This document shows, in pieces, positions 56,149-64,000 of a stretch of DNA of 64,000 nucleotides. Origin of the DNA: a virus; the IMG/VR virus record IMGVR_UViG_3300020371_000004, positions 19,362-83,361 of that record; one strand, given 5' to 3'. Positions within the stretch are counted from its first letter, which is position 1. Each line of letters begins with the position of its first letter. A model generated the notes under the pieces. The model made no database searches. It was not told the DNA's origin and worked only from the letters and a program-made list of their open reading frames with translations. The translations under genes were made by a program, and so were the position numbers.

Positions 56149-57195
56149 ATGTTTGGTTCCTATCACTATCACGAAATTATAAAGAGGACAATTGTTGCTT
56201 TTGGCACATTGTTCAACAATCTTTATATCAAACACCAGGATGGCACTGGTGCGGATAATAGTGTCATAAAGGTTCCAATTTCTTATGGTCCTGTTCAGAA
56301 GTTTCTTGCTAGATTGGATGAGAAACCAGACCTGAGAAAAAGAGTTGCAATTACTCTTCCTCGTATGTCATTTGAGATGACAGATATTGTTTATGATGCT
56401 TCTAGAAAGGTATCTTCTGTTCAGAAGTTTCAAGCAAATAGAGAAGGAGTTGGTCCAGTTCAGGTTTATATGCCTGCACCATATAATATTAGTATTGAAC
56501 TAAGCATTATAACTAAGTATCAAGATGATATGCTTCAAATTCTGGAGCAGATTTTGCCATACTTCCAACCACAGTTTAATTTAACAGTTGACTTGGTAAA
56601 CTCTATTGGTGAGAAGAGGGATATTCCTATTACCTTGGAAGGAATTAGTATGCAGGATGACTATGAGGGTGACTATACAACTAGAAGAAGTTTAGTATAT
56701 ACTCTGAGATTCACTGCTAAGACATCAATCTTTGGTAAGATTGATGATAAGGAAGGACCAATTATCAAGAAAGTTACCGTTGATTATTATGGTGATACTG
56801 ATAGAAAAGATGCTTCCAGACAGTTAAGATATCAGGTAACACCAAGAGCAATCAAAGATTATAACGACGATAATACTACTACTCTTGCAGCAGATATTAG
56901 TGAAACACAAGTAACTTTTGATGTGTCTAATGCATCTCAATTTGTAGAAGATTCTTACATTATGATTAATGAAGAGTCAATGTTAATTACTAATATTACA
57001 GGCAATACATTGAGAGTCAAGAGAGGTATGGATAAGACAATCAATGCCAAGCATCAAATTGGTGACCAAATCAATATGATTAATGCTGCTGACGATGCAC
57101 TTATCAATTATGATGATGAGTTTGGATTTAATGAAGAACTCTTCGACTTTGGTGATGGAAGACTCTATAGTCCTAGAAAGGATAGTGACTTATGA
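56149..57195 (+). CDS. gp15: Tail terminator / sheath stabiliser gp15
   Basis: 348 aa (T4 gp15, 272). The N-terminus FGSYHYHEIIKRTIVAFGTL followed by FNNLYIKH, and TLPRMSFEMTDIVYDASRKV, are characteristic of gp15. VQVYMPAPYNISIELSIITK matches its middle. gp15 forms the hexamer at the top of the sheath and connects it to the neck. A ~90-residue C-terminal extension (LAADISETQVTFDVSNASQF, MINEESMLITNITGNTLRV) adds a small beta domain also found in marine phage tail proteins. It overlaps gp16 by ATGA. Confidence 0.88.
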   Translation: MFGSYHYHEIIKRTIVAFGTLFNNLYIKHQDGTGADNSVIKVPISYGPVQKFLARLDEKPDLRKRVAITLPRMSFEMTDIVYDASRKVSSVQKFQANREGVGPVQVYMPAPYNISIELSIITKYQDDMLQILEQILPYFQPQFNLTVDLVNSIGEKRDIPITLEGISMQDDYEGDYTTRRSLVYTLRFTAKTSIFGKIDDKEGPIIKKVTVDYYGDTDRKDASRQLRYQVTPRAIKDYNDDNTTTLAADISETQVTFDVSNASQFVEDSYIMINEESMLITNITGNTLRVKRGMDKTINAKHQIGDQINMINAADDALINYDDEFGFNEELFDFGDGRLYSPRKDSDL

Positions 57196-57617
57196 AAAAT
57201 GATTTTGATGCGATAAATGATTCATTGGATATAGAAGCAACTCCTACAGAGATTGTTTCTACTCCAGATACTTCTATTAGAAAGACTCCCAAGAAGGGAG
57301 AAAAGGAAGAGACAGACTATGATTATGATTATACTAGAGGACAACTTTATAGTTTAATAGAAAAGGGACAAGAAGCAGTTGACGGTATCTTAGATATTGC
57401 TCAGCAGTCTGACTCTCCAAGAGCATATGAAGTTGCAGGTCAACTTATTAAGAACGTTGCTGATACAACAGATAAGTTATTAGACCTTCAAGCAAAACTT
57501 AAGAAGTTAAAGGAAGAAGAAGCAGGTCCAAAGAATGTTACCAACAACAATACTATGTTTGTTGGTTCGACAGCAGAACTTCAAAAACTGCTGAAGAAAG
57601 GTTTACCAAAAGAATAA
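57192..57617 (+). CDS. gp16: Terminase small subunit gp16
   Basis: 141 aa (T4 gp16, 164). A disordered acidic N-terminus precedes a long coiled-coil-type helix pair (YSLIEKGQEAVDGILDIAQQ and VADTTDKLLDLQAKLKKLKE). The C-terminal FVGSTAELQKLLKKG is diagnostic of gp16. It recognises DNA and stimulates the gp17 ATPase in packaging. ATG overlaps the gp15 stop (ATGA). In T4 gene 16 abuts gene 17; here two extra genes intervene. Confidence 0.88.
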   Translation: MKNDFDAINDSLDIEATPTEIVSTPDTSIRKTPKKGEKEETDYDYDYTRGQLYSLIEKGQEAVDGILDIAQQSDSPRAYEVAGQLIKNVADTTDKLLDLQAKLKKLKEEEAGPKNVTNNNTMFVGSTAELQKLLKKGLPKE

Positions 57618-57620
57618 ATA
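57613..57620 (+). promoter_or_regulatory. Late promoter (AATAAATA) containing the gp16 stop
   Basis: AATAAATA includes the TAA at 57615-57617 and is 20 bases upstream of ATG 57641. Confidence 0.55.
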
Positions 57621-57640
57621 GTTAAAAATTGTATCTTCCA

Positions 57641-58348
57641 ATGAAATCTTTTGCGGAATTTATTGATGAATCGAAGAGTGGTGATAGTTCTTTGCGTGAC
57701 TGGTTTAGCAAGAGTTCTTCTGATGATGGCACCCCTGGTTGGGTTCAGTTGGGTGGCAAATATGCAGGGAAACCCTGTGCAAGACAACCAGGACAAAAGA
57801 CCAAACCAAAGTGTGGGTCTTCAAAAATGAAGAGAAACCTCTCAAAGGAAGAGGAAGAAAAGGCATTTAGACGCAAGAACCGTGAAGACGGTAATCCAGA
57901 TCGCAGAGGTAAAGCAAAGAACGTTGCTACTGAAGAAACTGTTCTGGAGAAAGCAGGTGAAAAGGATGCGTGTTATAAGAAGGTCAAGTCTCGTTATAGA
58001 GTTTGGCCAAGTGCATATGCATCTGGAGCACTGGTGAAGTGCCGCAAAGTTGGTGCTGCTAACTGGGGTAATAAAACTAAGAAGGAAGACTTCTCCCCAA
58101 AAGCAACGGCACTAATAGAGAGATATACTAAAATACAGGAAAGAGGCAAAACTTATCACGTCCGTTTTCAGTGGAGAGGGAAGTATGAAGGTATCCAATT
58201 ATTCTTCCCAAGTCTGACAACACCCACTAAAATGGAAGTGTCTGCCCAGATTGAAAAAATCTATCCTGGTGCAACAGTTATATCTTTTGGTCCCCACTTT
58301 AGGGACCCAACTAAACCATTACTACATGTAGGAGAAGACAACCCATGA
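57641..58348 (+). CDS. Basic hypothetical protein inserted between terminase subunits
   Basis: 235 aa from ATG 57641 (a TTG 12 bases upstream is ignored). Residues 12-75 (LRDWFSKSSSDDGTPGWVQL, KYAGKPCARQPGQKTKPKCG) are a Cys/Lys-rich segment of a kind I associate with marine T4-like phages, followed by a second copy-like block (KDACYKKVKSRYRVWPSAYA, SGALVKCRKVGAANWG). The last ~90 residues (GKTYHVRFQWRGKYEGIQLF) are a separate beta domain. The highly basic composition suggests nucleic-acid contact. The true role is unknown. It overlaps the next small gene by ATGA. Confidence 0.68.
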   Translation: MKSFAEFIDESKSGDSSLRDWFSKSSSDDGTPGWVQLGGKYAGKPCARQPGQKTKPKCGSSKMKRNLSKEEEEKAFRRKNREDGNPDRRGKAKNVATEETVLEKAGEKDACYKKVKSRYRVWPSAYASGALVKCRKVGAANWGNKTKKEDFSPKATALIERYTKIQERGKTYHVRFQWRGKYEGIQLFFPSLTTPTKMEVSAQIEKIYPGATVISFGPHFRDPTKPLLHVGEDNP

Positions 58349-58521
58349 ATCCTGATGACATAACACTTGATTCCCTTTCTAAGACGTTTGAATACGAGAA
58401 ACAAGTTCGAGAAATCGAGGACTGTGATGATATTAAGACAATCAAAAATATTTGTAAAGCATATATTAAGTTATATCTAAAACAGCAAGAAACAGTTGCT
58501 GCAATTGGTTTAATGAGTTAA
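58345..58521 (+). CDS. Small helical protein upstream of gp17
   Basis: 58 aa, starting MNPDDITLDSLSKTFEYEKQ and ending ETVAAIGLMS. Acidic and helical with no cysteines. ATG overlaps the stop of the 235-aa gene (ATGA), strong support for a real coupled gene, and its stop is 10 bases before the gp17 ATG. No family recognised; a packaging accessory role is suggested by position only. Confidence 0.7.
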   Translation: MNPDDITLDSLSKTFEYEKQVREIEDCDDIKTIKNICKAYIKLYLKQQETVAAIGLMS

Positions 58522-58531
58522 AAATTTTTTC

Positions 58532-60181
58532 ATGGCTGACAAACATTATAAGGGCAATCCTAATCTCAAAGCAGAGAATGTCCAGGTTGAATTTACTGAA
58601 GAGCAAATTTCTGAGTATCTAAAATGCAAAGAAGATCCAGTTTATTTTGCACTTAAGTATATACGTATCGTTTCTCTGGACGAGGGTTTGATTCCCTTTG
58701 ACATGTATGACTTCCAGAAAGATTTAATTAAAAATTTCCACGAACAACGTTTTAATATTGCGAAACTACCCCGTCAGACTGGAAAGTCTACAACTGTGGT
58801 TTCGTATCTGCTTCATTATGCGTTGTTCAATGACAATATTAGGATTGCAATCCTAGCAAACAAAGCAGAGACTGCAAGGGAACTGTTGCAGAGATTGCAA
58901 CTTTCTTATGAAAATTTACCCAAGTGGTTACAGCAAGGTGTTGGATCTTGGAACAAAGGTTCTCTAGAACTTGAGAATGGTTCCAAGATTGTTGCTGCAT
59001 CTACATCTAGTTCTGCTGTCCGAGGTAATTCATTTAACATTATTTTCTTGGACGAATTTGCGTTCATTCCAAACCACATTGCAGAGCAGTTCTTTAGTTC
59101 TGTATATCCAACGATTTCATCTGGTAAAACAACCAAGGTTATTATCATTTCTACCCCTAACGGGATGAACATGTTCTATAAACTTTGGCATGATGCTGAA
59201 CGTGGAAAGAATGATTATAAACCATTAGAAGTTCATTGGAGTGCAGTCCCTGGTAGGGATGCAAAATGGAAAGAAGAAACTATACGTAATACATCAGAGA
59301 GACAGTTTACCCAGGAATTTGAATGTGAGTTCTTAGGGTCTGTTGATACTCTTATTGCGCCTTCTAAACTCAGGTCGATGGTCTATAGTGATCCTATCCA
59401 AAGAAATAAAGGTCTTGATGTATATGAGGAACCGAAACCAGACCATCAATACTTAATGACAGTTGACGTTGCTAGAGGAACTGGAAAAGATTATTCTGCG
59501 TTTGTGATGTTTGATATCACAAGTTTCCCATATAAGATTGTAGCAAAATATAGAAATAATGAAATCAAACCAATGCTATTCCCAAATATTATTGATAGGG
59601 TAGGAAAGGCATATAACAAATCTTTTATTTTAGTTGAGGTTAATGATATTGGTGAACAGGTTTCTAGTATGCTCCAGTTTGATTTGGAGTATGATAACCT
59701 TCTAATGTGTGCTATGAGAGGTAGGGCAGGTCAGATGGTTGGTCAAGGATTTTCTGGTAAAAAATCCCAACTAGGAATCAAGATGTCTAAGACTGTAAAA
59801 CAAGTTGGATGCTCTAACTTAAAAACAGTTATTGAAGACGATAAGTTACTGATAAATGATTACGATATTATTAGTGAGTTGACAACGTTCATTCAAAAGA
59901 ATCAAACATTTGTAGCAGAAGATGGTTGTCATGATGACCTTGCTATGTGTCTTGTTATTTTTTCTTGGTTGATTGTTCAACCATACTTCAAAGAAATGAC
60001 GGATAATGATATCCGAAAGAGAATTTACGAGGACCAGAGAGATCAGATTGAACAAGACATGGCACCATTCGGATTCGTAAGTGATGGTTTATCTGATGAC
60101 AGTTCATTTGTAGATGCTGCTGGTGATAGATGGCATACTGATGAATATGGTGACCGTTCATATATGTGGGAGTATTATTGA
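58532..60181 (+). CDS. gp17: Terminase large subunit gp17
   Basis: 549 aa (T4 gp17, 610). The ATPase domain has Walker A at residues 80-87 (PRQTGKST) and Walker B IIFLDEF (Asp174, Glu175). The nuclease domain has Asp312 (TVDVARGTGKDYSAF), Glu369 (VEVNDIGEQ) and Asp468/469 (GCHDDLAM), matching the acidic triad of T4 gp17. It translocates DNA into the prohead at the portal and makes the headful cuts. The ribosome binding site is weak, so coupling with the 58-aa gene may matter. The next gene starts on its stop (TGATG). Confidence 0.95.
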   Translation: MADKHYKGNPNLKAENVQVEFTEEQISEYLKCKEDPVYFALKYIRIVSLDEGLIPFDMYDFQKDLIKNFHEQRFNIAKLPRQTGKSTTVVSYLLHYALFNDNIRIAILANKAETARELLQRLQLSYENLPKWLQQGVGSWNKGSLELENGSKIVAASTSSSAVRGNSFNIIFLDEFAFIPNHIAEQFFSSVYPTISSGKTTKVIIISTPNGMNMFYKLWHDAERGKNDYKPLEVHWSAVPGRDAKWKEETIRNTSERQFTQEFECEFLGSVDTLIAPSKLRSMVYSDPIQRNKGLDVYEEPKPDHQYLMTVDVARGTGKDYSAFVMFDITSFPYKIVAKYRNNEIKPMLFPNIIDRVGKAYNKSFILVEVNDIGEQVSSMLQFDLEYDNLLMCAMRGRAGQMVGQGFSGKKSQLGIKMSKTVKQVGCSNLKTVIEDDKLLINDYDIISELTTFIQKNQTFVAEDGCHDDLAMCLVIFSWLIVQPYFKEMTDNDIRKRIYEDQRDQIEQDMAPFGFVSDGLSDDSSFVDAAGDRWHTDEYGDRSYMWEYY

Positions 60182-60405
60182 TGGACCTAGGTGATGATTT
60201 TTCTTTCTCTTTTCCTAAAGATAGGAAATGTAGAGTTTGTGGAAAAGTAAAAGACTTAGAAACTGAATTTTACAAAACTAGAAAAGGGAAAGGTAGTTCA
60301 TCTGGTGCCTACTCATATGAGTGTAAAGATTGCACAATTAAAAGAGTTTCAAGAAAAAGAAATAGAATAAAGTATTTTGCTGATAGTGACTATCCAGACT
60401 GGTAG
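60181..60405 (+). CDS. Zinc-ribbon small protein
   Basis: 74 aa starting at ATG 60181, which overlaps the gp17 stop by one base. CRVCGKVKDLETEFYKTRKG and YECKDCTIKRVSRKRNR give two CxxC pairs ~28 residues apart, the metal-binding half seen in endonuclease VII and phage HNH-type proteins. The catalytic His/Asn part is missing and the protein stops soon after, so it is likely a DNA-binding remnant or a dedicated zinc-binding accessory. Position next to gp17 suggests a packaging link. Confidence 0.72.
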   Translation: MDLGDDFSFSFPKDRKCRVCGKVKDLETEFYKTRKGKGSSSGAYSYECKDCTIKRVSRKRNRIKYFADSDYPDW

Positions 60406-60443
60406 TTGTTTCCCCAGTTTCCCCACTAAAAAGAGTCTGATTT

Positions 60444-60450
60444 CTAAATA
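60444..60450 (+). promoter_or_regulatory. Late promoter (CTAAATA) of the sheath gene
   Basis: CTAAATA lies 39 bases upstream of gp18, which also has one of the strongest ribosome binding sites in the window (AGAGGGG, 60478-60484), consistent with the high copy number of the sheath. Confidence 0.65.
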
Positions 60451-60488
60451 TTAGTAGACTAATATGAACTTCTTTAAGAGGGGACAAA

Positions 60489-62876
60489 ATGGCGTTAAAT
60501 TTAGTATCACCAGGAGTACAGATAAGAGAGGTTGACTTAACTGTTGGAGCAATTACTGCTGCTAACGATCAAGTCGGTGCTTTTGTCGCTCCTTTCGCAA
60601 AAGGTCCTGTAAACGAGCCAATTCTTGTTACAAACGAAGCAGAGCTTCTTGGAACTTTTGGAAAACCATCTGAAACTGATGGACAAAATGAGTACTGGTT
60701 GTCAGCATCCAATTACCTCTCTTACGGTGGTGTAATGAGAGTTGTAAGAGCAACAGGAGATACACTTAATAATGCAAACTCTGATGCACAATCATCTCTA
60801 CAAATCCTAAACGACGAAGATTACGAGACAAACCACAGAGCTGATACTGCATGGGAATATGCAGCAAGAACTCCTGGTTCCTGGGCAAACGATTTAAAAG
60901 TCTGCACCATTGATGGAATGGCAGACCAAATTATCACTGGAATTGGAACCACTGCTAGAACAGTAACAACATCTACTACTGTAGCAACCAAGACTGGTGA
61001 TGTTGGAATCACAACAAACTTAATCACTGGTATCACAACTTCTTCACTAACAGTTGCTGATATTGTTAGTAACGCAAATATTCCAGAAGGAACTACGATT
61101 TCATCTATCGGGGTATCGCAGATTATCCTTAGTGATAACTCAACCAACACTGGTTCATTAACAGCAGAAAGTTTTGTATTCTCTCAGGAATCAACAAGCA
61201 CTGTTGCTACAGATGTCCAAGTTGGATATGCAGTAACTCAAACATTGAATGCTAGTTACGCAGAAAACGGTGTAGTTAGAAACTTTGTAGGAGAAATCAG
61301 AGGAATTATTACTGGAATTGGTAATGAGGAAATCTACGTTAAGGTTGTAGATAGAACTAACTCATTTAATGGAGTTACTGAAGCAATTGAGTATAAGAAT
61401 CCAGGTCAGGGTGCAAATGCTAACTCCTTTGAAGTTGATGATGGTAACACTGTCAATATTGTAACTTCAGCAGGTATTGTTACAAATACTTTTGCTAACA
61501 CACAAGCAAAAGATTGGTATGATAATCAGACCTTAGGTCTTGATAATCAACTTATCTATTGGAAGTCTATCGCACCAAAACCAGGAACTTCTCAGTATGC
61601 TGAAGACAGAAGTGCTAAGAATGACCAACTTCATATTGTAGTTGTTGATGATACTGGTAAGGTAAGTGGTACTGCAGGTGCTATCCTAGAGAAGTATACA
61701 TTCCTCTCAAAGGCATCCGATGCAAGAATTAGCCCAACACAAGGCATCTATTATAAGGATTATCTAGCATCAAACTCAGATAATATCTTTGCTGGTGTTG
61801 CAAGAGCAACTACTGCTAGCAGTCTAACAGGAGTTACTGGAACTTCTACATTCACTGTAGATAATGGTGTATGGGGAACTGAAGCACAGGGTAAATCATT
61901 TAATGTTTCTGGAAATGAAACTTATAAGTTCACTAGTGGTGTTGATTATTCATCTGCCAATGGAATGGCACCTGAACTAGGTGATGTAGTTGCAGGTTAT
62001 GAAATCTTCAGAAACCCAGCAGAATATGATATTGATTATCTAATCATGGGTCCATCTGGTGGAACCAGCATCTTTGAATCGCAAGCAAAGGCAACTGCAC
62101 TGATGTCTATTGCTGACGAGAGAAAGGATTGTATGGCAGTAATTTCTCCACATAAGAGTGACATTGTTGCACAATCAAACACCAATACTCAAACTGATAA
62201 GGTTATTGAGTTCTTTGAACCACTTCCTTCTTCTTCCTATGCGGTATTTGATAGTGGTTACAAGTACACCTTCGATAGATTCAATAACAAGTTTGTTTAT
62301 CTAGCACTTAATAGTGATGTTGCTGGACTAATGGCAAGAACATCTGCTGATGATTTTGCTTGGTTCTCACCTGCAGGTGCTAATAGAGGAGCAATCAACA
62401 ATGCAGTTAAACTTGCATTCAATCCATCCAAAGCACAAAGAGACCTACTTTATTCCAAGAGAATCAATCCAGTGATTGCTTCCTCTGGTCAAGGTATTCT
62501 TCTTTTCGGTGATAAGACTGCTCTCGGATATGCTTCTGCATTCGATAGAATCAACGTCCGTAAACTGTTCCTAGCACTTGAATCTTCAATTGAGGGTGCA
62601 GCAAGAGCACAACTCTTTGAGTTTAATGATGCTACTACAAGAACAAACTTCATTAATATCGTCGAACCTTACCTAAGAGATGTCAAGGGTAAGAGAGGTA
62701 TCACAGAGTTCATTGTTGTCTGTGACGACACAAATAACACACCTGATGTTATTGATGCAAATCAGTTTAAGGCTGATATCTTTGTAAAACCAGCAAGATC
62801 GATTAACTTCATTGGTCTTACCTTCGTTGCTACCCGCACTGGTGTTAGCTTCTCCGAAGTCGTTGGCACTGTTTGA
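60489..62876 (+). CDS. gp18: Tail sheath protein gp18
   Basis: 795 aa (T4 gp18, 659). The N-terminus (LNLVSPGVQIREVDLTVGAI) followed by AFVAPFAKGPVNEP is typical of contractile sheath proteins. The C-terminal half holds the conserved core (FAWFSPAGANRGAINNAVKL, YSKRINPVIASSGQGILLFG, then INVRKLFLALESSIEGAARA). The C-terminus FIGLTFVATRTGVSFSEVVG is the strand that donates to the neighbouring subunit. The extra length lies in the protruding mid-region (residues ~150-330). It forms the contractile outer tail around gp19. Confidence 0.94.
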   Translation: MALNLVSPGVQIREVDLTVGAITAANDQVGAFVAPFAKGPVNEPILVTNEAELLGTFGKPSETDGQNEYWLSASNYLSYGGVMRVVRATGDTLNNANSDAQSSLQILNDEDYETNHRADTAWEYAARTPGSWANDLKVCTIDGMADQIITGIGTTARTVTTSTTVATKTGDVGITTNLITGITTSSLTVADIVSNANIPEGTTISSIGVSQIILSDNSTNTGSLTAESFVFSQESTSTVATDVQVGYAVTQTLNASYAENGVVRNFVGEIRGIITGIGNEEIYVKVVDRTNSFNGVTEAIEYKNPGQGANANSFEVDDGNTVNIVTSAGIVTNTFANTQAKDWYDNQTLGLDNQLIYWKSIAPKPGTSQYAEDRSAKNDQLHIVVVDDTGKVSGTAGAILEKYTFLSKASDARISPTQGIYYKDYLASNSDNIFAGVARATTASSLTGVTGTSTFTVDNGVWGTEAQGKSFNVSGNETYKFTSGVDYSSANGMAPELGDVVAGYEIFRNPAEYDIDYLIMGPSGGTSIFESQAKATALMSIADERKDCMAVISPHKSDIVAQSNTNTQTDKVIEFFEPLPSSSYAVFDSGYKYTFDRFNNKFVYLALNSDVAGLMARTSADDFAWFSPAGANRGAINNAVKLAFNPSKAQRDLLYSKRINPVIASSGQGILLFGDKTALGYASAFDRINVRKLFLALESSIEGAARAQLFEFNDATTRTNFINIVEPYLRDVKGKRGITEFIVVCDDTNNTPDVIDANQFKADIFVKPARSINFIGLTFVATRTGVSFSEVVGTV

Positions 62877-62887
62877 TTTATTATTGA

Positions 62888-62894
62888 TTAAATA
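62888..62894 (+). promoter_or_regulatory. Weak late promoter-like site (TTAAATA)
   Basis: TTAAATA lies 18 bases upstream of gp19. It deviates from the usual octamer at the first position; a ribosome binding site (AAGAGGA) follows at 62897-62903. gp19 is expected to need strong expression, supporting a promoter here. Confidence 0.35.
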
Positions 62895-62912
62895 TTAAGA
62901 GGAACCCAATCA

Positions 62913-63563
62913 ATGGCAAACGCAACTAACAACACCCCACGTTACAACACCAGAACACTCAGTGATTTCAAATCAAGACTAGTTGGTGGTGGTGCAAGAC
63001 CTAATCTCTTTGAGTGTGTTCTTGCATTCCCTCAAGGTCTTAGTACCGAAGTTCAAGTTGATGAAGACTTTACCTTTATGGTGAAGGCTGCTCAACTTCC
63101 AGCATCCAATGTCAACGTAATTGACATTCCTTTCAGAGGTAGAAACCTCAAAGTTGCTGGTGATAGAACCTTTGATCCATGGACAATTACTGTCATTAAT
63201 GACACCAACTTCAAACTCAGAAATGCGTTTGAAAGATGGATGAACTTCATCAACAGACATGATGACAATGCAGGTGTTATTACTCCTGCTGCTTATCAAA
63301 CTGAGATGGTAGTTCACCAACTTGGTAGAGGTAATGAAACAAATGGAACCAATGGTAAACTCCCAGATAACGGAGCACAAATTCCTGTCCTGAAGACTTA
63401 CAAATTCTTTGGAACTTTCCCAACAAATGTAAGTCCAATTGAACTTTCTTATGATGCAGCAGATTCCGTTGAGGAATTCACAGTTGACCTACAGGTTCAG
63501 TGGTGGGATGCTCTAGATCCAGAGTCTGGTTCTTCAATCCTTGGTACTTCAGAAACCACCTAA
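62913..63563 (+). CDS. gp19: Tail tube protein gp19
   Basis: 216 aa (T4 gp19, 163). RYNTRTLSDFKSRLVGGGAR, then PNLFECVLAF, starts the protein; KAAQLPASNVNVIDIPFRGR followed by NLKVAGDRTFDPWTITVIND is the conserved tube-protein core; FERWMNFINRHDDN follows. It forms the hexameric inner tube through which DNA passes. Extra residues near the C-terminal half (GNETNGTNGKLPDNGAQIPV) form a loop that would lie at the ring interface. It sits between gp18 and gp20 as in T4. Confidence 0.94.
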   Translation: MANATNNTPRYNTRTLSDFKSRLVGGGARPNLFECVLAFPQGLSTEVQVDEDFTFMVKAAQLPASNVNVIDIPFRGRNLKVAGDRTFDPWTITVINDTNFKLRNAFERWMNFINRHDDNAGVITPAAYQTEMVVHQLGRGNETNGTNGKLPDNGAQIPVLKTYKFFGTFPTNVSPIELSYDAADSVEEFTVDLQVQWWDALDPESGSSILGTSETT

Positions 63564-63566
63564 ATA
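63560..63566 (+). promoter_or_regulatory. Late promoter (CTAAATA) containing the gp19 stop
   Basis: CTAAATA includes the TAA stop of gp19 (63561-63563) and is 31 bases upstream of gp20. Confidence 0.6.
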
Positions 63567-63597
63567 CTAGGACAAGACAGTCCAGTATTTCGTAGAG

Positions 63598-64000
63598 ATG
63601 CCTAAATTATTTGGTTACAAGTTTGAGGAATCGGATGGTAAGAAGAACGATTCAGTTCTTTCCCCGATTCCTCAAAATGATGAGGATAAGTCTGATTTTT
63701 ACTTATCTAGTGGTTTTTATGGTCAATATGTAGATATTGAAGGTGTCTATAAAAACGAACAAGATTTAATTCGTAGATATAGAGAAATGGCACTACACCC
63801 CGAGTGTGATAGTGCCATTGAAGATATTGTAGATGAAGCAATCGTCTCAGACCTGAACGATTCACCAGTGGAAATCGAACTTTCTAATGTTCCTGGTTCG
63901 GATAAACTAAAGGAAAGTATTAGAGAAGAGTTCAAATACATTAAAGAAATCATGGACTTCGATAAGAAGGCTCATGAAATTTTTCGTAACTGGTATATTG
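63598..64000 (+). CDS. gp20: Portal vertex protein gp20, N-terminal part
   Basis: The first 134 codons are present and the frame is open to the right edge. MPKLFGYKFEESDG opens the protein. EQDLIRRYREMALHPECDSA followed by IEDIVDEAIVSD aligns with T4 gp20 ([27 protein letters not shown]), and AHEIFRNWYI with FRRWYV. gp20 is the dodecameric portal that docks gp17 during packaging and the neck afterwards. Confidence 0.92.
   Translation, partial: MPKLFGYKFEESDGKKNDSVLSPIPQNDEDKSDFYLSSGFYGQYVDIEGVYKNEQDLIRRYREMALHPECDSAIEDIVDEAIVSDLNDSPVEIELSNVPGSDKLKESIREEFKYIKEIMDFDKKAHEIFRNWYI

Overview
This 64 kb window is the late structural region of a T4-like contractile-tailed phage genome. It most resembles marine cyanophages (Prochlorococcus/Synechococcus myoviruses). 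The evidence is a collinear T4-type block at the right end (gp13, gp14, gp15, gp16, gp17, gp18, gp19, then the start of gp20), gp8 at the left, a DUF4815 baseplate-type protein, AT-rich DNA, almost every gene on the + strand, and repeated T4-type late promoter octamers (TATAAATA, NATAAATA or CTAAATA). Host assignment is inference; no photosynthesis gene or tRNA is present here.

Layout. 1-11256: baseplate wedge and baseplate-associated genes (C-terminus of a gp7/VrlC-position protein, gp8, a 2510-aa DUF4815 protein, small accessory proteins). 11327-12709: an isolated structural gene with its own late promoter and an intrinsic terminator. 12799-26822: an unusual block alternating long repetitive tail-fibre-like proteins with three paralogous subtilisin-family (S8) proteases. 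All three proteases keep the Asp/His/Asn/Ser residues and an I9-like propeptide. The block ends in a short fibre protein with a cupredoxin-like tip. 26823-27033: a leader with a late promoter and a potential three-way-junction RNA. 27034-42045: a giant 2373-aa tandem-repeat fibre, a fibre with a receptor-binding-protein type N-terminus, a 1175-aa fibre with carbohydrate-binding-like repeats and a beta-helix, small virion proteins, and two very cysteine-rich paralogues.

42097-49307: an eight-gene carbohydrate cassette. It holds a GT9/heptosyltransferase-like enzyme, two NodU/CmcH-type carbamoyltransferases, heptose-phosphate adenylyltransferase and kinase (HldE activities split into two overlapping genes), a HAD phosphatase-like protein, a cupin and, on the opposite strand, an HldD-type ADP-heptose 6-epimerase. 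Together these suggest phage-directed synthesis, transfer and possible carbamoylation of heptose, either on the host surface or on virion fibres.

49344-52062: two more fibre or beta-helix proteins. 52101-64000: neck (gp13; a hugely expanded gp14), tail terminator gp15, terminase gp16/gp17 with small conserved-looking genes around them, a zinc-ribbon protein, sheath gp18, tube gp19 and portal gp20 (cut by the window edge). Genes are packed with ATGA/TGATG overlaps, and several late promoters overlap the stop codon of the preceding gene. No gene-free stretch exceeds about 210 bases.
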